Shown piece by piece: positions 11,401 through 22,759 of a stretch of DNA of 64,000 bases. The notes beneath the pieces were generated by a model. The model was not told the DNA's origin. It was given only the letters and a program-made list of their open reading frames with translations, and did no database searches. The stretch comes from Chamaecrista fasciculata (taxonomy: Eukaryota > Streptophyta > Magnoliopsida > Fabales > Fabaceae). Each line of letters opens with the position of its first letter. Positions within the stretch are counted from its first letter, which is position 1. Made by a program: the position numbers and the translations under genes. Location of the stretch: NCBI GenBank assembly GCA_003254925.1, contig QANZ01037181.1:1-64000 (forward strand). Reading direction: 5' to 3'.

Positions 11401-13162
11401 GAAGGGTTTTCCTGAGGTTGCCCTTCATTTTGTTAAGGATGAGAGGACACGATTCAATTTGGCTTTAGAGAGTGGAAACATTCAAATAGCAGTTGCATCA
11501 GCTACAGCAATTGATGAGAAAGATCACTGGTATCGTTTGGGAGTTGAGGCTCTCCGCCAGGGTAATGCTGGTATAGTGGAGTATGCATACCAGAGAACCA
11601 AAAATTTTGAGAGATTGTCGTTCCTTTATCTTATAACTGGAAACACGGAAAAACTTTCCAAAATGTTGAAAATTGCTGAAGTCAAGAATGATGTGATGGG
11701 TCAATTTCACAATGCCTTGTATTTGGGTGATGTCAGAGAACGTGTTAAGATCTTGGAGAATGTGGGTCATTTTCCTCTTGCTTACCTCACTGCATCAGTC
11801 CATGGGTTACATGATGTTGCTGAACGGCTAGCAGCTGAATTGGGGGATAATGTACCTTCTTTGCCAGAGGGAAAAGTACCATCTCTTTTGATACCACCAA
11901 CCCCCATATCGTGTGGTGGTGATTGGCCTCTTCTTAGGGTCATGCGAGGAATGTTTGAAGGGGGGCTTGACAATATTGGTCAGGGTGGAGTTGATGAAGA
12001 GGATGAAGCTGCTGATGGTGATTGGGGTGAGGGCCTAGACATGGTTGATGAAGAGGGCCTACAAAATGGAGATGTCAAAGGCGTTTTGGAGGATGGTGAT
12101 ATTGCTGAAGAAAAAGACGAAGAAGGAGGATGGGATCTTGAAGATCTTGAGCTTCCTCCAGATGCAGAAACTCCTAAGACTACTACTGGAAACACTCGTT
12201 CGTCAGTGTTTGTTGCTCCAACATTTGGCATGCCAGTAAATCAGATATGGATACAGAAATCAGCTCTTGCTGCTGAGCATGCTGCTGCTGGCAATTTTGA
12301 CACTGCAATGCGGTTGCTTAACAGGCAGCTTGGTGTTAAAAATTTTGCACCTTTAAAATCTTTGTTTCTTGATCTTCATACTGGCAGTCATTCGTATCTG
12401 CGTGCATTTTCATCGACTCCAGTGATTTCACTTGCTGTAGAGAGAGGCTGGACTGAGTCTGCTAGTGCAAATGTTAGGGGTCCACCTGCTCTTGTGTTCA
12501 GTTTCTCTCAATTGGAAGAGAAGCTTAAAGCTGGTTATAAGGCTACAACTATGGGGAAATTGACTGAGGCTCTTAGGATTTTCACTAGCATTCTTCATAC
12601 AATTCCTGTTATTGTTGTTGAATCAAGGAGGGAAGTTGATGAAGTGAAGGAGCTAGTTATCATTGTCAAAGAATATGTCTTAGGCCTACGAATGGAGCTG
12701 AATAGACGGGAAATGAAAGATAATCCGGTCCGACAACAAGAACTAGCAGCATATTTTACCCACTGCAACCTTCAAATGCCCCACTTGAGACTTGCCTTGC
12801 GGACTGCAATGATTGTCTGCTTCAAGGAAAGGAACCTTGCCACAGCTGCAAATTTTGCCAGGAGGCTACTTGAGACCAATCCTACCATTGAAGAGCAAGC
12901 TAGGACAGCAAGGCAAGTGCTAACAGCTGCAGAAAGGAATATGGCTGATGCCACAGAGTTGAACTATGATTTCCGGAACCCATTTGTGATTTGTGGTGCA
13001 ACCTATGTGCCTATCTATCGAGGACAGAAGGATGTCTCTTGCCCATATTGTAGTTCCCGGTTTGTGCCAAGTCAGGAAGGGCATCTATGTACTGTTTGTG
13101 ATCTTGCAGTTATAGGTGCAGACGCTTCTGGTTTGGTGTGTTCTCCTTCCCAGTTACGGTGA
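8430..13162 (+). CDS. Coatomer subunit alpha (alpha-COP), copy A, 1215 aa
   Basis: Exons 8430-8637, 9362-9856 and 10218-13162 join in frame (3648 nt). The product is the largest subunit of the COPI coat, which binds cargo signals and drives Golgi-to-ER and intra-Golgi vesicle formation on Golgi membranes. The N-terminal third is a WD40 propeller (repeats ending in LWD, VWN, IWN, VWD, LWR, VWD over about residues 1-330). A helical solenoid follows, then an acidic Asp/Glu/Gly linker (about 824-890) and the C-terminal domain known to bind epsilon-COP. Two CxxC pairs (CPYC, CTVC) lie near residues 1175-1195. Length matches the plant family (about 1216-1218). The ATG is set by the conserved start [18 protein letters not shown]. 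Copy A carries more changes relative to copy C than copy B does. Confidence 0.97.
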
Positions 13163-14108
13163 TTAGATTTGGACAAGGACCATATTTCCATCTCAGTTTC
13201 AGGTCACTTTTTTGAAGGAGTGGGATTGTTTGATCTGAGTCTTAGCATATATAGGTAAGTGATAGCGATGGTGAACAAGTTCCTCATGTCTTGTATGATA
13301 CATCTTTTTGTTAATCTCATGGGTGTTTTATTATGTTACTCTTATAGGACGAAAAACATGTGAATGCATGCAGATCCCATTGAGCAATGTTTCTTTTTTT
13401 CACTGATTAATCAATGTTTCAATTGATTGGTTGTGAAAGAAATCCTTTGCTTTGAGTATGTTTTATGCTTTTCTTTTTGTCACTGAATGTTTGCTGTTTA
13501 TTCACTTATTTTTTTACTCATGGGTTGAATGTTGAATATCCACTTTGATGCTTATTTGTCAGAAACTTGGTGTTGAAAGTATGTTTTACTGACACTAACA
13601 TTGCCGATTTGGTGGTGCATAAGAGAGCCAGAGAAAGAAAGTAGGGCTGGAAACTTTTAAGGATATATAATTGTATGTTCAAGGTAGGGTTTTTCACTTT
13701 TTTTGCGTTTGCAATAGGTTTACATAATTTTGAGATTTACATAATATTTTCACTGAATCATTCTGGGCTCAAGTAATCTGATTATATGGGAAATTACACT
13801 TTACTCCCTTAAACACATCTGTTAAAATTAACTTTGTTCTATTTTAGTTTTATTTCAATGGTAAAGTGATGTATTTGAAATTTTAGGTTGTTAAATGAAA
13901 TCGGATGATACTTCAAGCAGAAAAGTATAGTTTTCCCTTGATTATATATATAAAGGAAATCCTTTTAAAATCGACTCTTCTATTTAAAGGGATGTATTGC
14001 AAATTGCAATGCTGTTCATTCAATTATTGAAAAAAAGAAACAAACTTTTATGCAAATCTGGTGAACAACTCAAATGACAAAGTTACTCTCTTTTCCTTAG
14101 CTTTTTTN
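13163..14108. other. 3' flank of alpha-COP copy A
   Basis: 3' UTR and downstream DNA, matched by 19492-20276 after copy B. It lacks about 110 bp of 3' sequence that copy B has after 'gatacatcttttt', and holds 258 bp (about 13650-13907) that copy B lacks. No gene is seen. An N at 14108 marks the join to the next unit. Confidence 0.6.
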
Positions 14109-17100
14109 ATAGTTAGATCCTTTTCTCTGACCAATATATATATATCTTCAAAAACATTCAAATCATATAAAAAAAATCTCAACAAATATTTTGCAACATT
14201 TGACAATTTTTTATATCATGCTAATCTTGACCGTTAATTGACTTAGCCTGACTGACTTAGCTCATTTCCTTTATTTGATCCCACGACCAGTATTTGTGTG
14301 ATTACACTGCTGACAAAATTTTACGGGCATTTCCATCCAAAACCCTCAGAAATTACTTTAATTCAATTTTTTCCCCTTCTTCCTCTTTCTCTCTCTCTCT
14401 CTCTCTCTCAATTCAGCACACAACACAATCTCCCAAAGCACCCAGATCTCGGACGTGCCTGCAAATCCTCCTATATTCTATGAACCTTCGTTCTACTATT
14501 ATCTGCAATTGGACTATTCTCAAGCTGATAGATTCGTGTTTTGCTTTTGGTTTCGAAGTTTCACTTAGCTTCGAAGTTTAGTATAGTACTCTCTCGCTAA
14601 TTTGTTGTTCAACGCCGATTCATTGGTCAGTGTTAATTATTCAAATTGAATTGTATTTGATTCAGCTTAGTTTGGTTGGGCTTCTCTGATTTGCTGAACT
14701 GTTTAGGTCGATATTGGATTGGTTTGGATGCTGTAGAGAATATTGGGACAAGGTGATCCTTGAAGATGTTGACGAAGTTCGAGACTAAGAGTAATAGAGT
14801 GAAGGGATTGAGTTTTCACAGTAAGAGACCGTGGATCCTCGCGAGTCTTCACAGTGGCGTGATCCAATTATGGGATTATCGCATGGGCACTCTAATTGAC
14901 AGATTTGACGAGCACGATGGACCTGTACGAGGTGTCCACTTTCATAAATCTCAGCCGCTGTTTGTATCTGGAGGTATCTAATTTACTACACATTTAGCAT
15001 TGCTTCGAACTTGCTATTGATATAAGTATGCTCATTTGGTGCTATTGATACTTTTGTTGATATCGAAGGAAACATGGAAGCTCAGATTATTTGATAAGTC
15101 TAAGTTCTGTAGATCTAGATTTGTTATCCCCAAATTTGTACCCTAAAACAAAATTAAAAGAAATCAAATATGTTAAATTTTGGTAGTTAATGTACACTCT
15201 CATCTACTATAAGAACAAATTTGAGGTTGAGATGACAATACTTGAACTAGTACTAATTGTGCTTGTGTCTGATATGATATGAACAAGGTTGAGATCGTTA
15301 TCACCTTACTAGATCTTTTGAGGGCTTGTGTCAGTGCCGTGTATATTACTCTTCGTTTTCGTTTTATTTGTGCCTTATCAGAGAAATAGTCTTGATCAAT
15401 ACGAGTGTCTATCTCTTGGTGTTTAATTTGAAAATAGTTTTAATTGTGTTTTACATACAATTTTTGTTTACTCCTTTGTAAATTTTTGGACCTGGCACCT
15501 TTCCAAAAATCACAATTTATCTGGTTCCAATGATTTATGGATCTGGAAGCTTCTTTTCGAGTAATACTGAAGAATAAGAAATGTTCTTGATCAAGACGAC
15601 TGGTTTATGTCAAATTTAGATTTGAGTCTCTTCTTGTCAATCACACTTCAATGATAACTGCAAGTTTTTTTTTTTGTGGCCTTTTCACAGGGGATGACTA
15701 CAAGATAAAAGTTTGGAACTATAAGATGCATAGGTGTCTATTTACACTGTTGGGGCACCTTGATTATATCCGTACTGTCCAATTTCATCACGAGTCCCCA
15801 TGGATTGTGAGTGCCAGTGATGATCAGACTATTCGTATCTGGAACTGGCAATCACGAACCTGTATATCTGTGTTGACTGGCCACAACCATTATGTAATGT
15901 GTGCATCATTCCACCCTAAAGAGGATCTTGTTGTTTCCGCTTCACTGGATCAGACTGTTCGGGTTTGGGATATTAGTTCCCTTAAAAAACAGACTGCCTC
16001 TCCTGCAGATGACATACTGAGATTGAGTCAGATGAATACAGATCTTTTTGGTGGTATTGATGCTGTTGTCAAATATGTTTTGGAAGGTCATGATAGAGGC
16101 GTCAACTGGGCTGCATTCCATCCTACTCTTCCTCTCATTGTCTCTGGTGCAGATGATAGGCAGGTTAAAATTTGGAGAATGAATGGTAAGCCTTGGCAAC
16201 AACTAAACATATATAATTTCTCTGTTCCTTCTTCCCTAGCTTTGATATAAAATCTTTTCTTACATCTCATTGTTAATTGCTGCCATTTTGTTTTTTGGTA
16301 CTTCTCTTGCTGTTTACTCAGCACATCATGAATTTGAGGGGTTTATCCTTTTAGGTCCCTTAGAAAGTGTTTTTAGTATAATCTTAGCTAAGATTTATTG
16401 GTGCCAGTAAGCACATTCGCTTTCTGTTTCCTCTCTTTTTGTAACAATAATATCTAATGTCTAATTTCTAACTATTCTTTGTCTATTTAGCATGTTATTA
16501 TCTTAAAGCAAGGAGTTAATGTAACAACTTCTTATTTTGCTAACAGAGACAAAGGCTTGGGAAGTAGACACTTTAAGGGGGCACGTGAATAACGTATCAT
16601 GTGTACTGTTCCATTTAAAACAAGACATAATTGTCTCCAATTCTGAGGACAAAAGTATTAGAGTGTGGGATGCAACAAAAAGAACTGGAATTCAAACTTT
16701 TCGACGGGAGCATGACCGGTTTTGGATTCTTGCTGCACATCCTGAAATGAATCTGTTGGCTGCTGGTCATGACAGTGGCATGATTGTCTTCAAACTAGAG
16801 AGGGAACGACCAGCCTTTGCAGTTAGTGGAGATTCTCTACTCTATATCAAAGACCGGTTTGTGAGACTCTATGAATTTTCAAAACAGAGTGACACACAAG
16901 TGCTTTCAATTCGACGACCTGGTCCCAATCAAAGTCCAAAGACTCTTTCATACAGCCCAACTGAAAATGCTGTTCTCCTCTGTTCAGATGTAGATGGGGG
17001 ATCTTATGAGTTATATACCATATCCAAGGATGGATTGGGTAGGGGTGATATGCAAGATGCAAAGAGAGGAGTTGGAGGATCAGCTGTTTTTGTGGCTCGG

Positions 17101-20100
17101 AACAGGTTTGCTGTGCTTGACAAAAGCAACAACAAAGTTCTATTGAAGAATTTGAAAAATGAGCTTGTCAAACAAAGTGCTCTCCCAATAGCCACAGATG
17201 CAATATTCTATGCTGGAACAGGTAACTTACTATGCAGGGCAGAGGATAGGGTGGTTATATTTGATCTTCAGCAGAGGATTGTTCTTGGTGATCTTCAGAC
17301 ACCCTTTGTCAAGTATGTTGTTTGGTCTAATGACATGGAAAATGTTGCCTTGCTCAGCAAACATGCTATTATCATTGCTAGCAAGAAGCTTGTGCATCAG
17401 TGCACTCTCCACGAAACTATCCGTGTTAAAAGTGGAAGCTGGGACGATAATGGTGTTTTTATTTACACAACTTTGAATCACATCAAATACTGTCTTCCAA
17501 ATGGAGATAGTGGCATCATAAAAACACTTGATGTCCCAATTTATATTACAAAGGTTTCTGGAAATACCATCTTCTGTTTGGATCGAGATGGGAAAAGCAA
17601 AGCTATAGTAATTGATGCTACTGAATATTTATTCAAACTTTCCTTGCTGAAGAAAAAGTATGATCATGTTATGAACATGATAAAAAACTCACAGCTTTGT
17701 GGGCAGGCAGTGATTGCTTACCTACAACAGAAGGGTTTTCCTGAGGTTGCCCTTCATTTTGTTAAGGATGAGAGGACACGATTCAATTTGGCTTTAGAGA
17801 GTGGAAACATTCAAATAGCAGTTGCATCAGCTACAGCAATTGATGAGAAAGATCACTGGTATCGTTTGGGAGTTGAGGCTCTCCGCCAGGGTAATGCTGG
17901 TATAGTGGAGTATGCATACCAGAGAACCAAAAATTTTGAGAGATTGTCGTTCCTTTATCTTATAACTGGAAACACGGAAAAACTTTCCAAAATGTTGAAA
18001 ATTGCTGAAGTCAAGAATGATGTGATGGGTCAATTTCACAATGCCTTGTATTTGGGTGATGTCAGAGAACGTGTTAAGATCTTGGAGAATGTGGGTCATC
18101 TTCCTCTTGCTTACCTCACTGCATCAGTCCATGGGTTACATGATGTTGCTGAACGGCTAGCAGCTGAATTGGGGGATAATGTACCTTCTTTGCCAGAGGG
18201 AAAAGTACCATCTCTCTTGATACCACCAACCCCCATATCGTGTGGTGGTGATTGGCCTCTTCTTAGGGTCATGCGGGGAATGTTTGAAGGGGGGCTTGAC
18301 AATATTGGTCACGGTGGAGTTGATGAAGATGATGAAGCTGCTGATGGTGATTGGGGTGAGGGCCTAGACATGGTTGATGAAGACGGCCTACAAAATGGAG
18401 ACGTCGAAGGCATTTTGGAGGATGGTGATGTTGCTGAAGAAAAAGACGAAGAAGGAGGATGGGATCTTGAAGATCTTGAGCTTCCTCCCGAAGCAGAAAC
18501 TCCTAAGACTACTACTGGAAACACTCGTTCGTCAGTGTTTGTTGCTCCAACATTTGGCATGCCAGTAAATCAGATATGGATACAGAAATCAGCTCTTGCT
18601 GCTGAGCATGCTGCTGCTGGCAATTTTGACACTGCAATGCGGTTGCTTAACAGGCAGCTTGGCGTTAAAAATTTTGCACCTTTAAAATCTTTGTTTCTTG
18701 ATCTTCATACTGGCAGTCATTCGTATCTGCGTGCATTTTCATCGACTCCAGTGATTTCACTTGCTGTAGAGAGAGGCTGGACTGAGTCTGCTAGTGCAAA
18801 TGTTAGGGGTCCACCTGCTCTTGTGTTCAGTTTCTCTCAATTGGAAGAGAAGCTTAAAGCTGGTTATAAGGCTACAACTATGGGGAAATTGACTGAGGCT
18901 CTTAGGATTTTCACTAGCATTCTTCATACAATTCCTGTTATTGTTGTTGAATCAAGGAGGGAAGTTGATGAAGTGAAGGAGCTAGTTATCATTGTCAAAG
19001 AATATGTCTTAGGTCTACAAATAGAGCTGAAGAGACGGGAAATGAAAGATAATCCGGTCCGACAACAAGAACTAGCAGCATATTTTACCCATTGCAACCT
19101 TCAAATGCCCCACTTGAGACTTGCCTTGCGGACTGCAATGATTGTCTGCTTCAAGGAAAAGAACCTTGCCACAGCTGCAAATTTTGCCAGGAGGCTACTT
19201 GAGACCAATCCTACCATTGAAGAGCAAGCTAGGACAGCAAGGCAAGTGCTAACAGCTGCAGAAAGGAATATGACTGATGCCACAGAGTTGAACTATGATT
19301 TCCGGAACCCATTTGTGATTTGTGGTGCAACCTATGTGCCTATCTATCGTGGACAGAAGGATGTCTCTTGCCCATATTGTAGTTCCCGGTTTGTGCCAAG
19401 TCAGGAGGGGCATCTATGTACTGTTTGTGATCTTGCAGTTATAGGTGCAGACGCTTCTGGTTTGGTGTGTTCTCCTTCCCAGTTACGGTGATTAGAGTTG
19501 GACAAGGACCATGTTTCCATCTCAGTTTCAGGTCACTTTTTTGAAGGAGTGGGATTGTTTGATCTGAGTCTTAGCATATATAGGTAAGTGATAGCGATGG
19601 TGATCAAGTTCCTCATGTCTTGTTTGATACATCTTTTTTTGTTAAGTTCATCTTTTTGTTTGATAATGGATTTTCATATAATAAGCACATTTCAGTTATT
19701 AACCTCCGGCTGTTCTTGTCAGTTGTTCATAGACAAGTATACTCATGGGTGTTTTATTATGTTACTCTTATAGGACGAAAAACATGTGAATGCATGCAGA
19801 TCCCATTGAGCAATGTTTCTTTTTTTCTCTGATTAATCAATGTTTCAATTGATTGGTTGTGAAAGAAATCCTTTGCTTTGAGTATGTTTTATGCTTTTCT
19901 TTTTGTCACTGAATGTTTGCTGTTTATTCACTTATTTTTTGACTCATGGGTTGAATATTGAATATCCACTTTGATGCTTATTTGTCAGAAACTTGGTGTT
20001 TAAAGTATGTTTTACTGACACTAACATTGCCGATTTGGTGGTGCATAAGAGAGCCAGAGAAAGAAAGTAGGGCTGATACTTCAAGCAGAAAAGTATAGTT

Positions 20101-20276
20101 TTCCCTTGATTATATATATAAAGGAAATCCTTTTAAAATCGACTCTTCTATTTAAAGGGATGTATTGCAAATTGCAATGCTGTTCATTCAATTATTGAAA
20201 AAAAGAAACAAACTTTTATGCAAATCTGGTGAACAACTCAAATGACAAAGTTACTCTCTTTTCCTTAGCTTTTTTT
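14109..20276. repeat. Tandem duplication unit B (contains alpha-COP copy B)
   Basis: Direct repeat of unit A (6716-14108), collinear over 5' flank, both introns, all exons and 3' flank. It has no Helitron run upstream of the gene. After its end (about 20276) the sequence no longer resembles unit A. Confidence 0.88.
14766..19491 (+). CDS. Coatomer subunit alpha (alpha-COP), copy B, 1215 aa
   Basis: Exons 14766-14973, 15691-16185 and 16547-19491 are the same sizes as in copy A (208, 495, 2945 nt). The protein differs from copy A at roughly 17-20 positions, many in the acidic linker (about 824-890). It has the same WD40 propeller, solenoid, acidic linker, epsilon-COP-binding C terminus and CxxC pairs. 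No frameshift or stop is present, so it should be functional if transcribed. At most positions where A and B differ, B keeps the residue found in copy C. Its own private changes include VKIWR for VKLWR at the end of exon 2 and KKKYD for KKRYD. The 5' leader has a CT tract at about 14389-14409. Confidence 0.97.
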
Positions 20277-21162
20277 GTTTTTGTTTTTGAAATGATAATA
20301 ATAATAATCGAAAGTCTGATTTAGGATATTCAGAGGAGCAGCACATCAAATATTCCAAGTTCGTTATTTTAAGCTTGAAGTATATCCCACCCTGATGATA
20401 TTACATCATTACGTCTGGAATACTGGTTAAAAAACTGGTTGAATTACCTTTTTATCATATATAATCTAATTATTTGCATATATTCTCACATCTATTTTCA
20501 TCTCTTACTATTTATCTATTTTATTTTATTTAAAGTGAGATGAATATAACAAGGAAAACATTATACGAGTTTCAACCTTTTTTATGTTAATTACTTAAAT
20601 TATCAATTGTTTGATAATAATACGTACATTTAAAAAAAACAATGAAAATACTTTTTTTTTTGTAGTTAAAATTTTAGGTGAGTTGGGCCCCGGGGTTCAC
20701 CAAGGCCAGAGCAGGCCTCCAGGCTCTATGAGCGCTTACAGAGGCAGTTACATATATATTGACCAAATATATATATATATATATACTTTTATGCATATGG
20801 AAATATTGTTTTTGAATTTAAAATTTGAAACTGTTTTAAATAGAAATCTTATTTTTAATATTAAAATAAAGAATGTGTAAAAAATTTATTCAACTTCTTT
20901 GATAATTTCTTGTTACTTTTTTAAAAATACAATTTATAATATATTTATAATATATTATATAATTCAGAGACCAATTACCTAGTTACACTATTAAATATGA
21001 CTAGCTTTATCTTCTCTTTTTTTTTGTAAGCATTATTAATAAAACTAAGATATATAACAAAAAAATCATAAAATAATCATAATAGAGAGATAAAATTGAA
21101 CTTATTATATAATATAATCAATCACAAAAAAAAAATCTAAATAAAACTTATAATTAAAAAAA
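19492..21162. other. 3' flank of copy B and spacer to copy C
   Basis: Up to about 20276 this matches the 3' flank of copy A. Beyond that it is AT-rich with no gene. It holds a truncated SINE (about 20672-20748) followed by an AT dinucleotide run. Confidence 0.5.
20672..20748 (-). mobile_element. 5'-truncated SINE fragment
   Basis: The block 'aggtgagttgggccccgggg' through 'ctctatgagcgctta' is nearly identical to the 3' half of the tRNA-derived SINE at 41158-41382, in the same orientation. The tRNA-like head is missing and is replaced by an AT repeat. Confidence 0.7.
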
Positions 21163-21567
21163 GGCTAAAGTGCACTTTTGGTCCCATAACTTTGGCAAAG
21201 GTCTCAATTTGGTCTCATAAATATTTTTGTTGCAATTTTTGTCCCATAACTTGGCAAAAGTCTCAATTTGATCCCATAACTTTTTGTTGCAATTTTGGTC
21301 TCATAACTTTTGAAAACAACTCACCGTTGGTCCCAAATTGATTTTCATTTATTATCTACCGTTAAATCTACTTCACCCATATTTGTTATGTCATCATTCA
21401 ACTCAGTATGTTAGATCATCTTTAACGGCAAAAAATGGATAGAAATCAGCTTGGGACCAACGGTGGGACGTTTTCAGAAGTTATGGGACCAAAATTGCAA
21501 CAAAAAAAGTTATGGGACCAAATTGAAAACTTTGCCAAAATTATGAGACCAAAAGTACACTTTAGCC
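21163..21567. mobile_element. Mutator-type foldback MITE, family 2
   Basis: Termini GGCTAAAG and CTTTAGCC are perfect inverted repeats. The arms carry repeated 'ttttggtcccataactttggcaaaa' blocks in opposite orientation. Flanking bases ttaaaaaaa (left) and ttaaaaaat (right) match at 8 of 9 positions, consistent with a 9-bp Mutator-type target duplication. There is no coding capacity. Confidence 0.8.
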
Positions 21568-22759
21568 TTAAAAAATGCATAAAAAATATAAAGAAATTTT
21601 TTTGTCGGTCCTGCAATAGTAATATCATGGCAAGGTAGCATAGTAATTTGGCTTCATGAATGCCTTTCTTTTTTGTAAATTTAATCTTAATACTAATTTA
21701 TTCATCATACATGCAAATACAATACTTGAATCTTACCCCAAAAAAAAAAAGAATACAATACTTGAAATGGAAGCCAAAAATCAACAACCGAGAAATCAAG
21801 GCCGTGAAATTTTTTATCGACGGTCGTCATTTGGCATTTGACATTTGACAGTAAAACTAGAAGGAAAAACAAAAATAGAAAGCAGCATGCAGTGAGAGAA
21901 GTGGCACTATGCATATAAAAGCTTCTGAATTTCCGTTCTGTAAAGCTATTTCCTTTCTCTCTCTTTCCTATAAAACTAACAGACCCAGATCTCGTCTCAA
22001 ATAGAGGTCTGAAAATCCATCTTCTATCACCATTTTCAATCTACTTCCTCTCCTTTCCTAATCTCTGCCAATTTTGTCTCTCTCTCTATGCATGCATATC
22101 AGTGCGATTTCATTGTTGGTGAACGTGAACGTGGATGCGTTTAGCGGTTTTTGTTGATTTCTTCACTGTTATTAGATCTGAGGTATCACTTTCTGTTTTA
22201 TCATTTTAAATCTCCTTTCTCTCTCTCTCTCCTATAAAACTAACAGACACAGATCTCGTCTCAAATAGAGGTCTGAAAATCCATCTTCTATCACCATTTT
22301 CAATCTACTTCCTCTCCTTTCCTAATCTCTGCCAATTTTGTCTCTCTTTATTCTTGGTGAACGTGATCGTGAATGCGTTTAGCGGTTTTTGTTGATTTCT
22401 TCACTGTTATTAGATCTGAGGTATCACTTTCTGTTTTATCATTTTAACATTGGGATTGAATTCAATTGGGTGATTGATTCCACGTGGTCGGATTTTTTTG
22501 TTTCTTCTCTTTGATAATTTGTTAGTGCCTGTTGGAGAATGCTGGCTAGACAATTGTGATTCTCGTATCGAGATTTCATTTTCACTTCTTAGAGTTCTGT
22601 TTCCGATTCAAAATCAATGTTGCGTGGTTGTCTGGTTGAGAATTGTGTTTCCGATTAGAATTCAGCTTGATCTGGTGTTGATTGGTTTGGAATGCGCATT
22701 TTAATGCAAATTGAATTGTACAGAGTCGATCGGTGTTTGTCATACGGTGATTGAGGAAG
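21568..22759 (+). promoter_or_regulatory. Promoter and duplicated 5' leader of alpha-COP copy C
   Basis: A TATA-like TATAAAA lies at 21914-21920. About 240 bp are then present twice in direct orientation (about 21952-22208 and 22216-22447), each with 'cctataaaactaacaga', a CT-rich stretch and a splice-donor-like 'gatctgag|gtatca'. The first copy has a small extra stretch with ATG triplets ('atgcatgcatatc') that the second lacks. Each copy could serve as an alternative non-coding first exon. The acceptor before the ATG at 22760 was not resolved. Confidence 0.55.

Larger units (their letters stand above)
6716..14108. repeat. Tandem duplication unit A (contains alpha-COP copy A)
   Basis: This stretch, from 'atagttagatc' to 'ttttccttagctttttt', is repeated almost base for base at 14109-20276, including introns, 5' leader and 3' flank. 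Unit A is longer mainly because it holds a run of Helitron-like units (6744-7776) and a 258-bp stretch (about 13650-13907) that unit B lacks. The junction with unit B falls at an ambiguous base (N, 14108). Confidence 0.88.

Noticed and set aside
11980..12239. Ser-rich antisense and Lys/Met-rich second-frame proteins in the alpha-COP genes
   Set aside because: Shadows of the acidic linker; repeated at the same place in copies A, B and C with no independent conservation.
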